Shown: in pieces, positions 16,701 through 25,106 of the stretch
How positions within the stretch are numbered: the first letter of the stretch is position 1
Layout of the letters: each line of letters opens with the position of its first letter
DNA from: Lottia gigantea
Lineage: Eukaryota; Mollusca; Gastropoda; Lottiidae
Assembly (NCBI RefSeq): GCF_000327385.1
Contig: NW_008707618.1
Coordinates: 66,841-130,840, forward strand
Direction of reading: 5' to 3'
DNA length: 64,000 nt
Translations under genes and position numbers: made by a program
The notes under the pieces: model-generated
Seen by the model: the letters and a program-made list of their open reading frames with translations, nothing else
Database searches by the model: none
What the model was told of the DNA's origin: nothing

Positions 16701-19700
16701 GCAAACAGCTGATCATTAAACCCTTTACCACATTTAATTCCAAATAACATGTATCTTTAAAGATTGATATCAGATGAATCTTACATTGCAGAACAAACTC
16801 AACAAACTAATATATAGAGACACACATAATTTACTTACCCAAATATTGGACATCCATTGTTGTAACTAACCTATTTGGCAATCACTCAACAATCCAATTT
16901 TTTACATCATGTTTCAACATATTACATCATCCACTTCTGACAAGAGTTTAACAGGCCAAAGTTAATTGGTACACACCACTATGTTTACCATCCAATAACA
17001 TTCAATATTGCTGAAATTGCAAAGTGGCTGCAGAACAGTTGATTAGAGCATTGGATTGTGATGTCATCTGCTAAGTCAGATCGAACAAATGGTGATCACG
17101 GGTTCTTATCCTGATCTGCGTCTGAAAGTCTACTAACTTTGAATAAGTCATCTTTCCGCATTATTACAGTCTATCAAGTTGATCATTGATATAGGTTCCA
17201 TTGCCTAACTTAATGTAATTTCAGAACTTTGAGGGGACATTTCCTGAGTGACTTATATGTAATTCAGCACATCATATTACCCAATTTAGCCTCTCCCCTT
17301 CAACTTTCAAAATGGTGATCATGGGTTCTTATCCTGATCTGCGTCTGAAAGTCTACTAACTTTGAATAAGTCATCTTTCCGCATTATTACAGTCTATCAA
17401 GTCGTTATTGGTTGTGAATATTGTGTAATGGTTATGAACTGTATTTATATTCTGACCAGTGCCGGCAGTGGTTATTTAATATTTTCAGTTTTCCCAGTGA
17501 TTATTAAATTAATCTCAAATCGCCACTGGTTATTTAAAATTGTAAATTTCCTAGTGGTTATCAAATATTTTCTGATTGTCCACTAGTTAATGGTTATTTA
17601 TCAAGCCCAGCAGTTGTTAGCTAGTCCATATTTTCTACTGGTTATTAACTTTGCCAAACAGTTATTTATTTTATTTGGGTCTTGAATATTATGTAAATAG
17701 TTTCCAGAAGTACCGGTACTAGAAATGTACGAAAATCGCATGACTCCTTCAAAATACCTCAAACTAGCAATTTCCCTTTGACTTTCTATATTTATGTGAG
17801 TTTTCTTTTTTATATTGTCTCAAGAAAAGACATTTTAACTTTCAAACGCAAATAATTCTGACCGGTACTGGAAACACATGGATTTGAAGGCTCAAATTTG
17901 TTCTGTGCACTGCGAGCAGAGCTAAAAAAAAATCTGTTTCTAAGACCAAGGTACAAACGGATGGCGAACTTGTCCTTTTAACTATGTAAATATTGTAATT
18001 AAGTATGCTGTTATTACCCAGCAGTTATTTATTATGAACTACATACCGGGCTGAACTTAGAGTACACATTCAACTAGCATACAGATTCGGGTCGAATCGT
18101 CTCAGCATACACATTCGCGGCAAATCGACCCGATATGAAATCTGAATTATTTTTAACTTAAATATTGTTAAAATAACTTAAAAATTTTTTATGACGAATA
18201 CACATAGGAATTATTTCAATTTCGCAAACACCTATATGTCTAACTCTCTTACTCTTTGTACTGTGGCCCATATTTTTTTTATGGAAGCTGAAAATTACCA
18301 ATGTTAAACAGCAAATTAAAAGGTTTAGCCGTCATAGGAACTTTTTGAAATTCATACCATGCTATCTCACACTTGTCATTATTCGAAATATCAAATCACC
18401 AAATTGCTGTCTCCCTTAGTTTTTGTACGGAGACCCATTATAGACATAAACTAATCGAAATATATAGCCTATATAAGTATATTAGGCCTACTCAGAGTTT
18501 ACGGGCAATTTGCGAGGAGTACAAAAAGTAAGGGAGACAGCAACTTGGTGATTTGATATTTCGAATGAGGACTAGTGTGAGATAGTATGATATGAATTTC
18601 AAAATGTTCCTATGACGACTAAGCCTTTTACTTTGCTGTTAAACTTTAATTTTCAGCTTCCACAAGACTAATGAAAACTGCATGCATTAAATTCCCACTT
18701 GGCGCAATTAGATCATCTAATTTTGCTTATTTCCATCTAAGCAAACTAACTATCATGGTATGCGCACATGGCAGTAATTTCACGCTCCCTGGAACCACCT
18801 CCCACCAATCAATTTTTGCCTTTTACCAAACAGACATATTATCTATATATGGCGATAGTCCACCTGGACCGATTAAATCGGTAATCAGAGTCGCTTATAG
18901 CAATGACAATAAACTAAAATCGGTGTAGGCTACTGCCACTGATCTATATTATAGTGTTTTCATTTAGATTTTATCAATTTACAACTTCACAATAGCAACA
19001 ACTCCCCACCTCTAAACACTCGAAATTTGTGAATGATACTGCTAAATAGATGAATATTTCAATCCTGTTGCCAAAAAAACTTATTACCACTGCTCTCTGT
19101 CTATAGCTTTTGAATAACTAGTAGAAATAATAGAGTAACCACTTTGACTAAATTGGGCATAAGATTATTACAAAAATATACCACAAAACAGTCAAATTGG
19201 TCGTGAATGTATCCAACCTGCATAGGATAGGACTCTGCTTGCAATCTAAAAGCTTTTAACCAGTTGGACCATGCCTTTTGAAATGAATGCAGCTTATAAG
19301 AACTGGTGAAGGTCATCCAAAAACATAAACCATAATATTGAAAAAGGATAATCAGAACCTTCCCAAAACACAATTTATATTCATTAACTGCTGACAACGA
19401 TGTAAAAAAAGCATAAACCACAATGACGAAATTGGGCATGAAGTATAACTAACCTGCCACAAAATAGTCAAAGCGGTCTTTGCTCCACCATTTCTCATCC
19501 ATTGCATCAACATACTGGTAGTCTGGTACCCGTAGAAACTGCACAAAGACCATATTGGGATTAACATTTGTATCAAATTGTGGCCAATCAAAAAAGATCT
19601 TTTGAAAAATACCTAGTAGGCTACTTGAAATAGCAAAAAGCTAAGTAGACCATCAATTTCAGATACAAATGTCATCACAATATTATTGCTGAAAGAAAAT

Positions 19701-22700
19701 GAAACTGATAAAATTAGTTAAAAGAATATTAGAGATTAGTGGCCTGATAAACACAGATGAAATAAACTTACAACAATACACACAACCTAATTTTCTTTAC
19801 TTTGTTTACAATTTACAAAAAGGCATTACTTTGTTTCTCCTATAAAGTAAAAAAAAAAGTGATTATAATGAGTCATTTCTAAAGATTTGGTACACAAATG
19901 GTACTCCATAAAATGCCAATCAGGCATGACTCTGTCCGAACAATGTGACATACTCCCAGAAAGAGTGGCGCTGTCCTTCTATTTCCACTCATGTCCAACA
20001 AACATGGTACCCAATGGAATGTAGCTGTGCGACAAATATGCTTATGATCAGCAAAATATGGCATTTCTACAGATGCAGAATATGGCATACAGATGTTATC
20101 CCGAATTCAGCAACCGTGTCATGTTTCCATCAAATTTGAACCCTCTCAAGGTAGCGACAAAATGAATAATGTAAAATTTTTACCATTTCTAATATTTGCC
20201 GTAGGACACATGACACCACCTTCGAGGATCATGCAGCAAAGTGGTCCCCTCACCTACTGCATGACCACTTCCAGAGTGTCACACTGATCGACTATCCAAT
20301 TTATCCCTACTGTGATGGGAGATTTCCTAAAATTAACACTTATGTGAAAAATTAAACAACTGTGGTTTATGCACAACAAAAGTGACTATCCATCAAAAGT
20401 CAATCAGGCATGGTTGTGTCGAAAAATGTGTAATACTCTCAGAAAGAGTGGCCCTGTACGTCTATTTCCACTTGTGTACAACAAACATGGTACCTCATCA
20501 AATGTAACTGTGCAACAAATGTGTCTATGATTAGCAAAATATGGCATTTCTACAGATGCAGCATATGGCCTCCAGACGTTGTCCCGAATTCAGCAACCGT
20601 GTCATGTTTTCATCAAATTTGAACCCTTTCAAGGTAGCGACAAAATGAATAATGTCAGATTTATACCATTTCTAATATTTGCCGTAGGGCAAATGACACC
20701 ACTTTCGAGGATCATGCAGCAAAGTGGTCCCCTCACCTACTGCATGACCACTTCCAGAGTGTCACACTGACCGACCATCCAATTTAGCAAATGGCAATAC
20801 CCAATTTATCCCTACTGTGGAAGGGAGGTTTCCTAAAATTAACACTTATGTGAAAAATTCAACAACTGTGGTTTATGCACAACAAAAGTGACTATCCATC
20901 AAAAGCCAATCAGGCATGGCTGTTTCGAAAAATGTGTAATACTCCCAGAAAGAGTGGCCCTGTCCTTCTATTTCCACTTGTGTCCAACAAACATGGTACC
21001 CCATCGAATGTAGCTGTGCAACAAATGTGCCTATGATTAGCAAAATATGGCATTTCTACAAATGCAGCATATGGGGTGGCTTTCTGTGACAAATTTGGAT
21101 ATGATCTTTAAAAGTGGCATTCCTACAGATGTGTTTTATACCCAGCAAAAGGTTCAACATCCAACAGATGCAATTCAGTATGACAAATGTGGTAGACAGC
21201 AAGCCAGCAAACATTGCTTTTGACAACAACAATCTTGGCTTGTGTGTCAAAAAATGGATAATATTTCTAGCAAGATACGCCCAAATTTTCATATCAAGGG
21301 TGGTCGCTAAACTGTGTCAAATCCTTCCATAAATCTAACTTGTTACAGATATTGTTGATTTAAACCAACAGATAAAATTCTGACATAAACTGTTACCTCT
21401 ATCTTGTTCACAAGCCAACAAATTTTGATGCATTTCTATTACGTCGACAGCAATAACTCAAGTTATGTTGATTGAAAAATCTGTTATAGATGATCACACC
21501 AAATTTCATTTAAATACGATGAAAACTGTAGTCTCTATTGTGTTCACAAACAAATTTTGATGCATTTGTCTTAAGTTAAGGGCAACAACTCAAACACTAT
21601 TCGTCAGATTCCAACTTTTCCAAGACCTAATCAATGTAAATGATCCCAACAGGTAAAAACTGAAGTCTCTATTGTGTTTACGAACAAATTTTGATGCATT
21701 TTTCCTAAGTCAAGTTTAATAACTCAAAAACCAATCATCGAAATATCGTCAAATTCCAATTTGTCCAAGATCTCATCAAAATACATGATCACACTAAATT
21801 TCATTCAAATCAGATTAAAACCATAGTCTCTATTGTGTTCACAAACAAATTTTGACAACTTTTTCCTAGGTCAAAAACAGTTCATTGCGAAACCTCATCA
21901 ATATAAATGATCACACCAAATTTCATTAAAATCAGTGGAAAGTACTCTAGTCTCTCTTATGTTCACAAACAAATTTCCACGCGTTTTGCCCAAGTCAATG
22001 GCAATAACATCGAAAAATTGTCAAATTGAAACCAGACCAAGATCTCATCAATATAAATGATCACACAAAATTTCATTGAAATCAGATAACAACCGTAGTC
22101 TCTATTATGTTCACAAACCAATTTCGACGTATTTTCCAAAGTCAAGGGCAATAACTCAAAATAGTCAATTTCAAACTTGAACAAAACCTCATTAATTTAA
22201 ATCATACCAAATTTCATTAAGATCTGATCAAAACTGTAGTCTATATTATGTTTACAAACAAATTTCAACACGTTTTTTCGCAAGTCAAGCGCTGATTGAA
22301 AAAAAATCTTCAAATTCGAACTTGACCAAGATCTCATCAATATAAATGCTCACACCAAATTTAATTAAAATCAAATACTGTAGCCTCTATTGTGTTCACA
22401 AGCAAATTGTGGATGGACCATCCGTGGGGGGGTTACACGAGATGATGCACGAGAATAAAATCTAACTTACATACCTTTTATAGCTCCGCCTGTGTTTTCT
22501 GGTTGCTCTAACTAGGCCATAAATTGATCTACCTACAATAATAAGTGAAAATAAGTGATCTTGAGGCAATATCATACATACAAATGACTCTTGAGACTCA
22601 AGAAGAGTCAGACAATAGTAGCGAAATGTTAAATATTTTAAAAAGATCAAGTTGTCTAAATATTTGTTAAACCAGCTGATAGAGATCAATGTCAACTATT

Positions 22701-25106
22701 CCTATCACTATTCAGAATAAAGAGCTCAGCTCTACAAAATTAGTGTTTGCAAGTAAAAATATTGGTGTTACTGTCAACGAGTCTGTTCCAAATGGAATAT
22801 TTTACAAAAATATCAACTTAATTAAGAGAAACTCACCAATTATCAAGATGTTGAAACACGTGTTGTATTTCAATAATTAAACTGACAACATTCAATATCT
22901 GAAATAGAAAATGAATGTAAAATTTACTAAATTAATAAAAAATAAAGGGATATTTCGCTACCAAACAAGTATAGAACTGCATCCCTTTCAGTATGTATAT
23001 AGATATAATATCAAATGGGGCTTTAAGTCGTACTTTTCTGTACCTGATTGGGTTAACAAAGACAGTATGCAGTGTACAATGTGGGCAATTTTCGACGATT
23101 GAGGCATTAGCTTCCTCATAGTTAATTTCCTCAATAAGCAAGCACAACCAGTGGCACAACGGACATCCCTTAAGGTGGCACAAATAAAGAAAGGGTCACT
23201 TATTAATCTTGGAGGGCAAGGTAGTTTGTTGACTGATAAAGAAGACTCACCATTTAACAGCTCGCTGGAACATAATTTGATATCTAAAGACCAACAAGTT
23301 TCTAACTGATGAGAAGATTTCATACCTGTAATAAATCATTTATTCAAATTAAATAGCAAAAACAGGGATGTTTCCTATTATTTTATGCAAGTGACTCCAC
23401 TAAGCATACATGATCTGACAAAATTTGTTATTCATGCTCGGTTCTGGGACATTTAGTATTCAACACACTAATACACAGTAAGTAATGTATGTATCAAATA
23501 TTGTGTACCGGTACCATATAAGATTTCCTTGCTGTATGTCAGGAATTGCAGGGTATCTATTGTTTTAAATAAACTTTTAAATGTAGTGACTTACCATTTT
23601 TAAAAGTACTTGGTTTGTTGGATTGGTTAGCATAAATTATGACAACTCTGGATGGTCATTCATTCAAATCACAATCACCAAATATAGATGAAGTTTGTTA
23701 AATCAGGGTTAGTGGATTCACCTGCAAAAAAAAAGAAACTTAACATTATAATCTGCATTTGATTCATGTCAAAAGTTTTCTTTCACTTGCACCAGACTCT
23801 TAATTAAGGGACTACATCCCTTCAGTAACAGAAAGTCCCCTTACAAAAATTCACAAGATTCCCCCTTGCTTAAACCTAGGCCAGTTCGAATACCTGAGCA
23901 ATAATTCAAGTAGTTTTCAGAAAACCAGAAAGTTAATTATGAAAAAACTCACCATATATAAAAAAAGATCTATTTGTCAAAGGGCTGTCATACTTTTCTC
24001 ATAAATCACAAGACAAAAATCTGAATTCTCACAATAGGAAGCTTGCATAGATATGACCTAATAACCATCCCCACCGCCTAATTCGAAACCTGTCTACCCT
24101 CACCTCACCTTAATATCTATAGGACATCATCCCTTTAATACCCCCCACTCCCTAATTCTAAACCTGTTTACCCTCATCTCTACCTTAATGTCACTAAACT
24201 AACAATTATAGGACACCACCCCTTTAACTCCCCCACCCCCTAATTCTAAACCTTTCTACCCTCATCTCTACCTTTATTTCTTATTATAAACTAACAATTA
24301 TAGGACACCATCCCTTAATACCCCCACCCCCTAATTGTAAACCTGTCTATCCTCATCCCTACCTTAATACCATATTCCAAAACAACAAATATAGGCCATC
24401 CTCTCTTTATTACCCCCACCCCCTAATCCTAAACCAGACTGCCCTCATCTCTGAAGGGTACAAATTACTTTGTTTCTTTTGCTCTATGGGCCTAAATTGC
24501 ACAGCAGTTTAAAATTTTGTATAGCACTTTTTAACGTATGAAGTACGGTATGTAAAGGTTCTGAAGAGTATCATTAAACTAAATGATTCTTGAATTGTAA
24601 TTTAAATACCAGTGCAAAATATAAAAACAAACAATTTGGCCATAATGATACTCCTGATATCTTCCATGTTATTCTTTTTAAGTCATGAAACAACTTATAT
24701 TTGTCATATTTAATCTCGTGACATTGAGTCTAAATTTTCAAGGTCACGCGCGTAAGAATCTAGATTGAGAAAAGTCCAAAATAACCGATAATATTTAAAC
24801 CTCGAGTATTATAAAATATATACATGTATATAACTGTGCACTTGATAACGTCAATTTCAAAGAGACTAGATATTGTTAGATTTGGCAAAAGTCTAGTTTT
24901 AGTGGAATCCGAAATAATAAAACAGAGGTCTGACTGAAAATTGGAATGGTACAAATCGATGCTATCGGTGTCCCTATTTCTAGAAAACCAGTTCATATTC
25001 CTTACAAGTTTCCAATCAAAATCTGAATGAAGAAAATGGCTAACCTACTTGTGAATAAGTGTCCAATATTTGTCACTCCTTCCAAAAGTGTCATCGTTGA
25101 ATCCAT
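4756..25106 (-). CDS. NAGS: N-acetylglutamate synthase, mitochondrial
   Basis: Makes N-acetylglutamate from acetyl-CoA and glutamate in mitochondria, the activator of carbamoyl-phosphate synthetase in urea/arginine metabolism. Thirteen core exons, listed 5' to 3': 12772-12942, 11974-12112, 11142-11258, 10696-10809, 10320-10441, 9565-9787, 9209-9289, 7983-8082, 7693-7786, 7449-7526, 6878-7057, 6626-6679, 4756-4858. All join in frame: 523 aa from the Met at 12938. The middle is the amino-acid-kinase-like domain (IPVISSLGET, HRGSGTFFK). The C-terminal GNAT domain has SYNAGAVIL, QLFWRSRIDNFINSWYF and WTVFWYGVTD, all close to human NAGS (534 aa). Exons 25049-25106 and 22475-22532 splice in frame onto 12942 and add 40 residues starting MDSTMTLLEGV, ending in a basic RATRKHRRSYKRK stretch like a mitochondrial presequence. 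Those two exons are less certain (about 0.6), and the Met at 12938 could serve as an alternative start. Confidence 0.9.
4976..6560 (+). mobile_element. Helentron-like non-autonomous element with tandem core (copy A)
   Basis: Begins with GATAGCTTGCCAGGCAAGG and ATACGCCCAC, and ends with GACGGACGGACCGACGGAC and a terminal hairpin, ATACGCCC paired with GGGCGTAT. The core has about 162-bp tandem units (GAGTGTTTACGAG at 6146, 6309 and 6471) and more decayed units at about 5130-5340. Subterminal inverted repeats, a 3' hairpin and an internal roughly 160-bp array fit HINE/DINE-1-like Helentron derivatives, including the bivalve 'pearl' elements; the class is inference. Lies in the last NAGS intron. 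Confidence 0.6.
5604..5688 (+). repeat. short minisatellite nested in copy A
   Basis: About three copies of a 32-bp unit based on 'gtgggcaagttgtaaaagac', followed by 'tatttaaaagta' variants. It sits in the middle of the Helentron-like element in the last NAGS intron. Confidence 0.6.
8111..8962 (+). mobile_element. Helentron-like non-autonomous element (copy B, complete)
   Basis: A complete copy with the same 5' end (GATAGCTTGCCAGGCAAGG, ACATACGCCCAC) and 3' end (GACGGACCGACGG, hairpin ATACGCCC/GGGCGTAT, AAAAA). The core contains four near-identical units starting with 'ttg(c/c-t)caatatagctaatag' at 8191, 8381, 8551 and 8721 (spacing 190, 170, 170). The unit sequence differs from that of copies A and C, so the ends are conserved while the core has been swapped. 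Inside a NAGS intron. Confidence 0.65.
10096..10253 (+). mobile_element. hAT-type MITE with intact 8-bp target duplication
   Basis: A 158-bp element in a NAGS intron. Its ends are CAGTGGCAGAGCC and GGTTCCGCCACTG, an 11/13-match terminal inverted repeat. It is flanked by a perfect 8-bp direct repeat GCTATATT (10088-10095 and 10254-10261). An 8-bp target duplication with CAGTGGC-type ends is characteristic of hAT transposons. There is no coding capacity. The perfect duplication suggests a fairly young insertion. Confidence 0.85.
11575..11940 (+). repeat. 16-bp minisatellite in a NAGS intron
   Basis: About 22 imperfect copies of AAGACTAAACTGAGCT, with variants such as 'gagtactaaactgagct' and 'ctaaactgtgctatga'. 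The array stops roughly 30 bp before the splice donor of the exon at 11974-12112. Confidence 0.85.
12303..12530 (+). repeat. dispersed repeat, copy 1
   Basis: About 230 bp that recurs in reverse orientation at 50265-50505. Shared blocks include GTGTCAAATTAAGCAAACTA, 'attgcatataattaagagtt' and 'agctaatta'. No terminal repeats or target duplications were found, so the class is unknown. Confidence 0.6.
14076..14520 (+). mobile_element. Helentron-like non-autonomous element (copy C)
   Basis: Both ends present: GATAGCTTGCCAGGCAAGG at the start; GGACGGACTGACGGACAGAGG and 'tgtgtgtataaaaa' at the end. The core has about two units of the 'aagtcaaagggaataactctgaacc' type, roughly 155 bp each. The terminal hairpin is eroded (ATATGTCC...TGTGTGTAT). 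Lies in the long NAGS intron 12943-22474. Confidence 0.6.
16424..16553 (+). repeat. donor copy of a local 130-bp duplication
   Basis: Begins CATTGATATAGGTTCC and ends 'caactttcaaaat'. An apparently identical copy lies at 17184-17313, inside a tRNA-derived SINE. Confidence 0.9.
17024..17402 (+). mobile_element. tRNA-derived SINE split by a templated 130-bp insertion
   Basis: The head looks tRNA-like: GTGGCTGCAGAACAGTTGAT then TAGAGC (A-box region), and GGGTTCTTATCC (B-box-like, compare GGTTCGAATCC). The 92-bp 3' half, from the B box on, is present twice (17088-17179 and 17311-17402, one visible difference CACGGG/CATGGG). Between them lies a copy of 16424-16553. The SINE call rests on the two promoter boxes alone. 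Confidence 0.55.
17404..18283 (+). repeat. dispersed repeat with degenerate 'ccagtggttattaaat' units
   Basis: 17404-17700 holds degenerate, roughly 30-45 bp repeats around 'ccagtggttatttaatatttt'. From about 18035 the sequence (gctgaacttagagtacacat, then 'cattcgcggcaaatcgaccc') matches 31084-31380 in reverse orientation, as does the 'ggttatcaaatat' flank near 31390. It is therefore a multi-copy element of unknown class; nothing coding is seen. Confidence 0.5.
18284..18661. repeat. large inverted repeat (arms about 145 bp)
   Basis: Left arm 18284-18428 (GAAGCTGAAAATTACC ... TTTTTGTAC) and right arm 18519-18661 (GTACAAAAAGTAAGGG ... TTTTCAGCTTCC) are reverse complements with scattered mismatches, around a 90-bp spacer. 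Each arm end also matches the unit seen at 31084 and at 30197. It lies in the long NAGS intron, so pre-mRNA could fold into a long hairpin. Confidence 0.85.
19115..19274 (-). mobile_element. tRNA-derived SINE with 8-bp target duplication
   Basis: On the minus strand it reads GCATGGTCCAACTGGTTAA (A box TGGTCCAACTGG), then GGTTGGATAC (B box), then a short body ending 'tttctactagtta'. It is flanked by the direct repeat CTTTTGAA (19107-19114 and 19275-19282). At 160 bp it is short for a SINE. Its body (TTTGACT.TTTTGTGG ... ATGCCCAATTT) recurs at about 19420-19480, which looks like an older partial copy. Confidence 0.65.
19917..21082 (+). repeat. satellite-like tandem repeat, about 490-bp unit, 2.4 copies
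   Basis: Units start with CAATCAGGCATG at 19917, 20401 and 20907 (spacing 484 and 506; the third is partial). Shared landmarks: CAGAAAGAGTGG, 'ccaacaaacatggtac', GAGGATCATGCAGCAAAGTG and 'accacttccagagtgtcaca'. Inside the unit a motif like 'agcaaaatatggcatttcta' recurs in degenerate form. Short ORFs on both strands are by-products of the repeat. Confidence 0.8.
21264..22400 (+). mobile_element. Helentron-like element, second subfamily (long array)
   Basis: Starts with 'agcaagatacgcccaaattt' and contains about six units of roughly 155 bp built on 'aagtcaagggcaataactca', 'aacttgaccaagatctcatc' and 'cacaccaaatttcattaaaa'. It ends near 'caagcaaattgtggatggac', without a clear terminal hairpin. 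Shares the ATACGCCCA start with copies A-D but has a different head sequence. Lies just downstream of the second N-terminal NAGS exon. Confidence 0.55.
24065..24450 (+). repeat. C/T-rich minisatellite, about 90-bp unit
   Basis: Five degenerate units each containing 'cccccaccccctaattctaa', 'cctgtctaccctcatctcta' and 'aactaacaattataggacac'. Landmark spacing is 73, 88, 91 and 92 bp. Strong strand asymmetry (C/T-rich on +). Located in the first NAGS intron. Confidence 0.8.

Noticed and set aside
19200-19310. Apparent minus-strand exon (SYKLHSFQKAWSNWLKAF)
   Set aside because: It overlaps a tRNA-derived SINE with A/B boxes and a target duplication, which explains it better.
19457-19534. Apparent minus-strand exon with acceptor and donor, open in two frames
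   Set aside because: Shares its 3' block with the neighbouring SINE, and the NAGS exons join in frame without it.
22988-23323. 111-codon minus ORF (LISDPFFICATLRDVRCATG)
   Set aside because: Not recognisable and inside a NAGS intron; several frames are open, no supporting motif.
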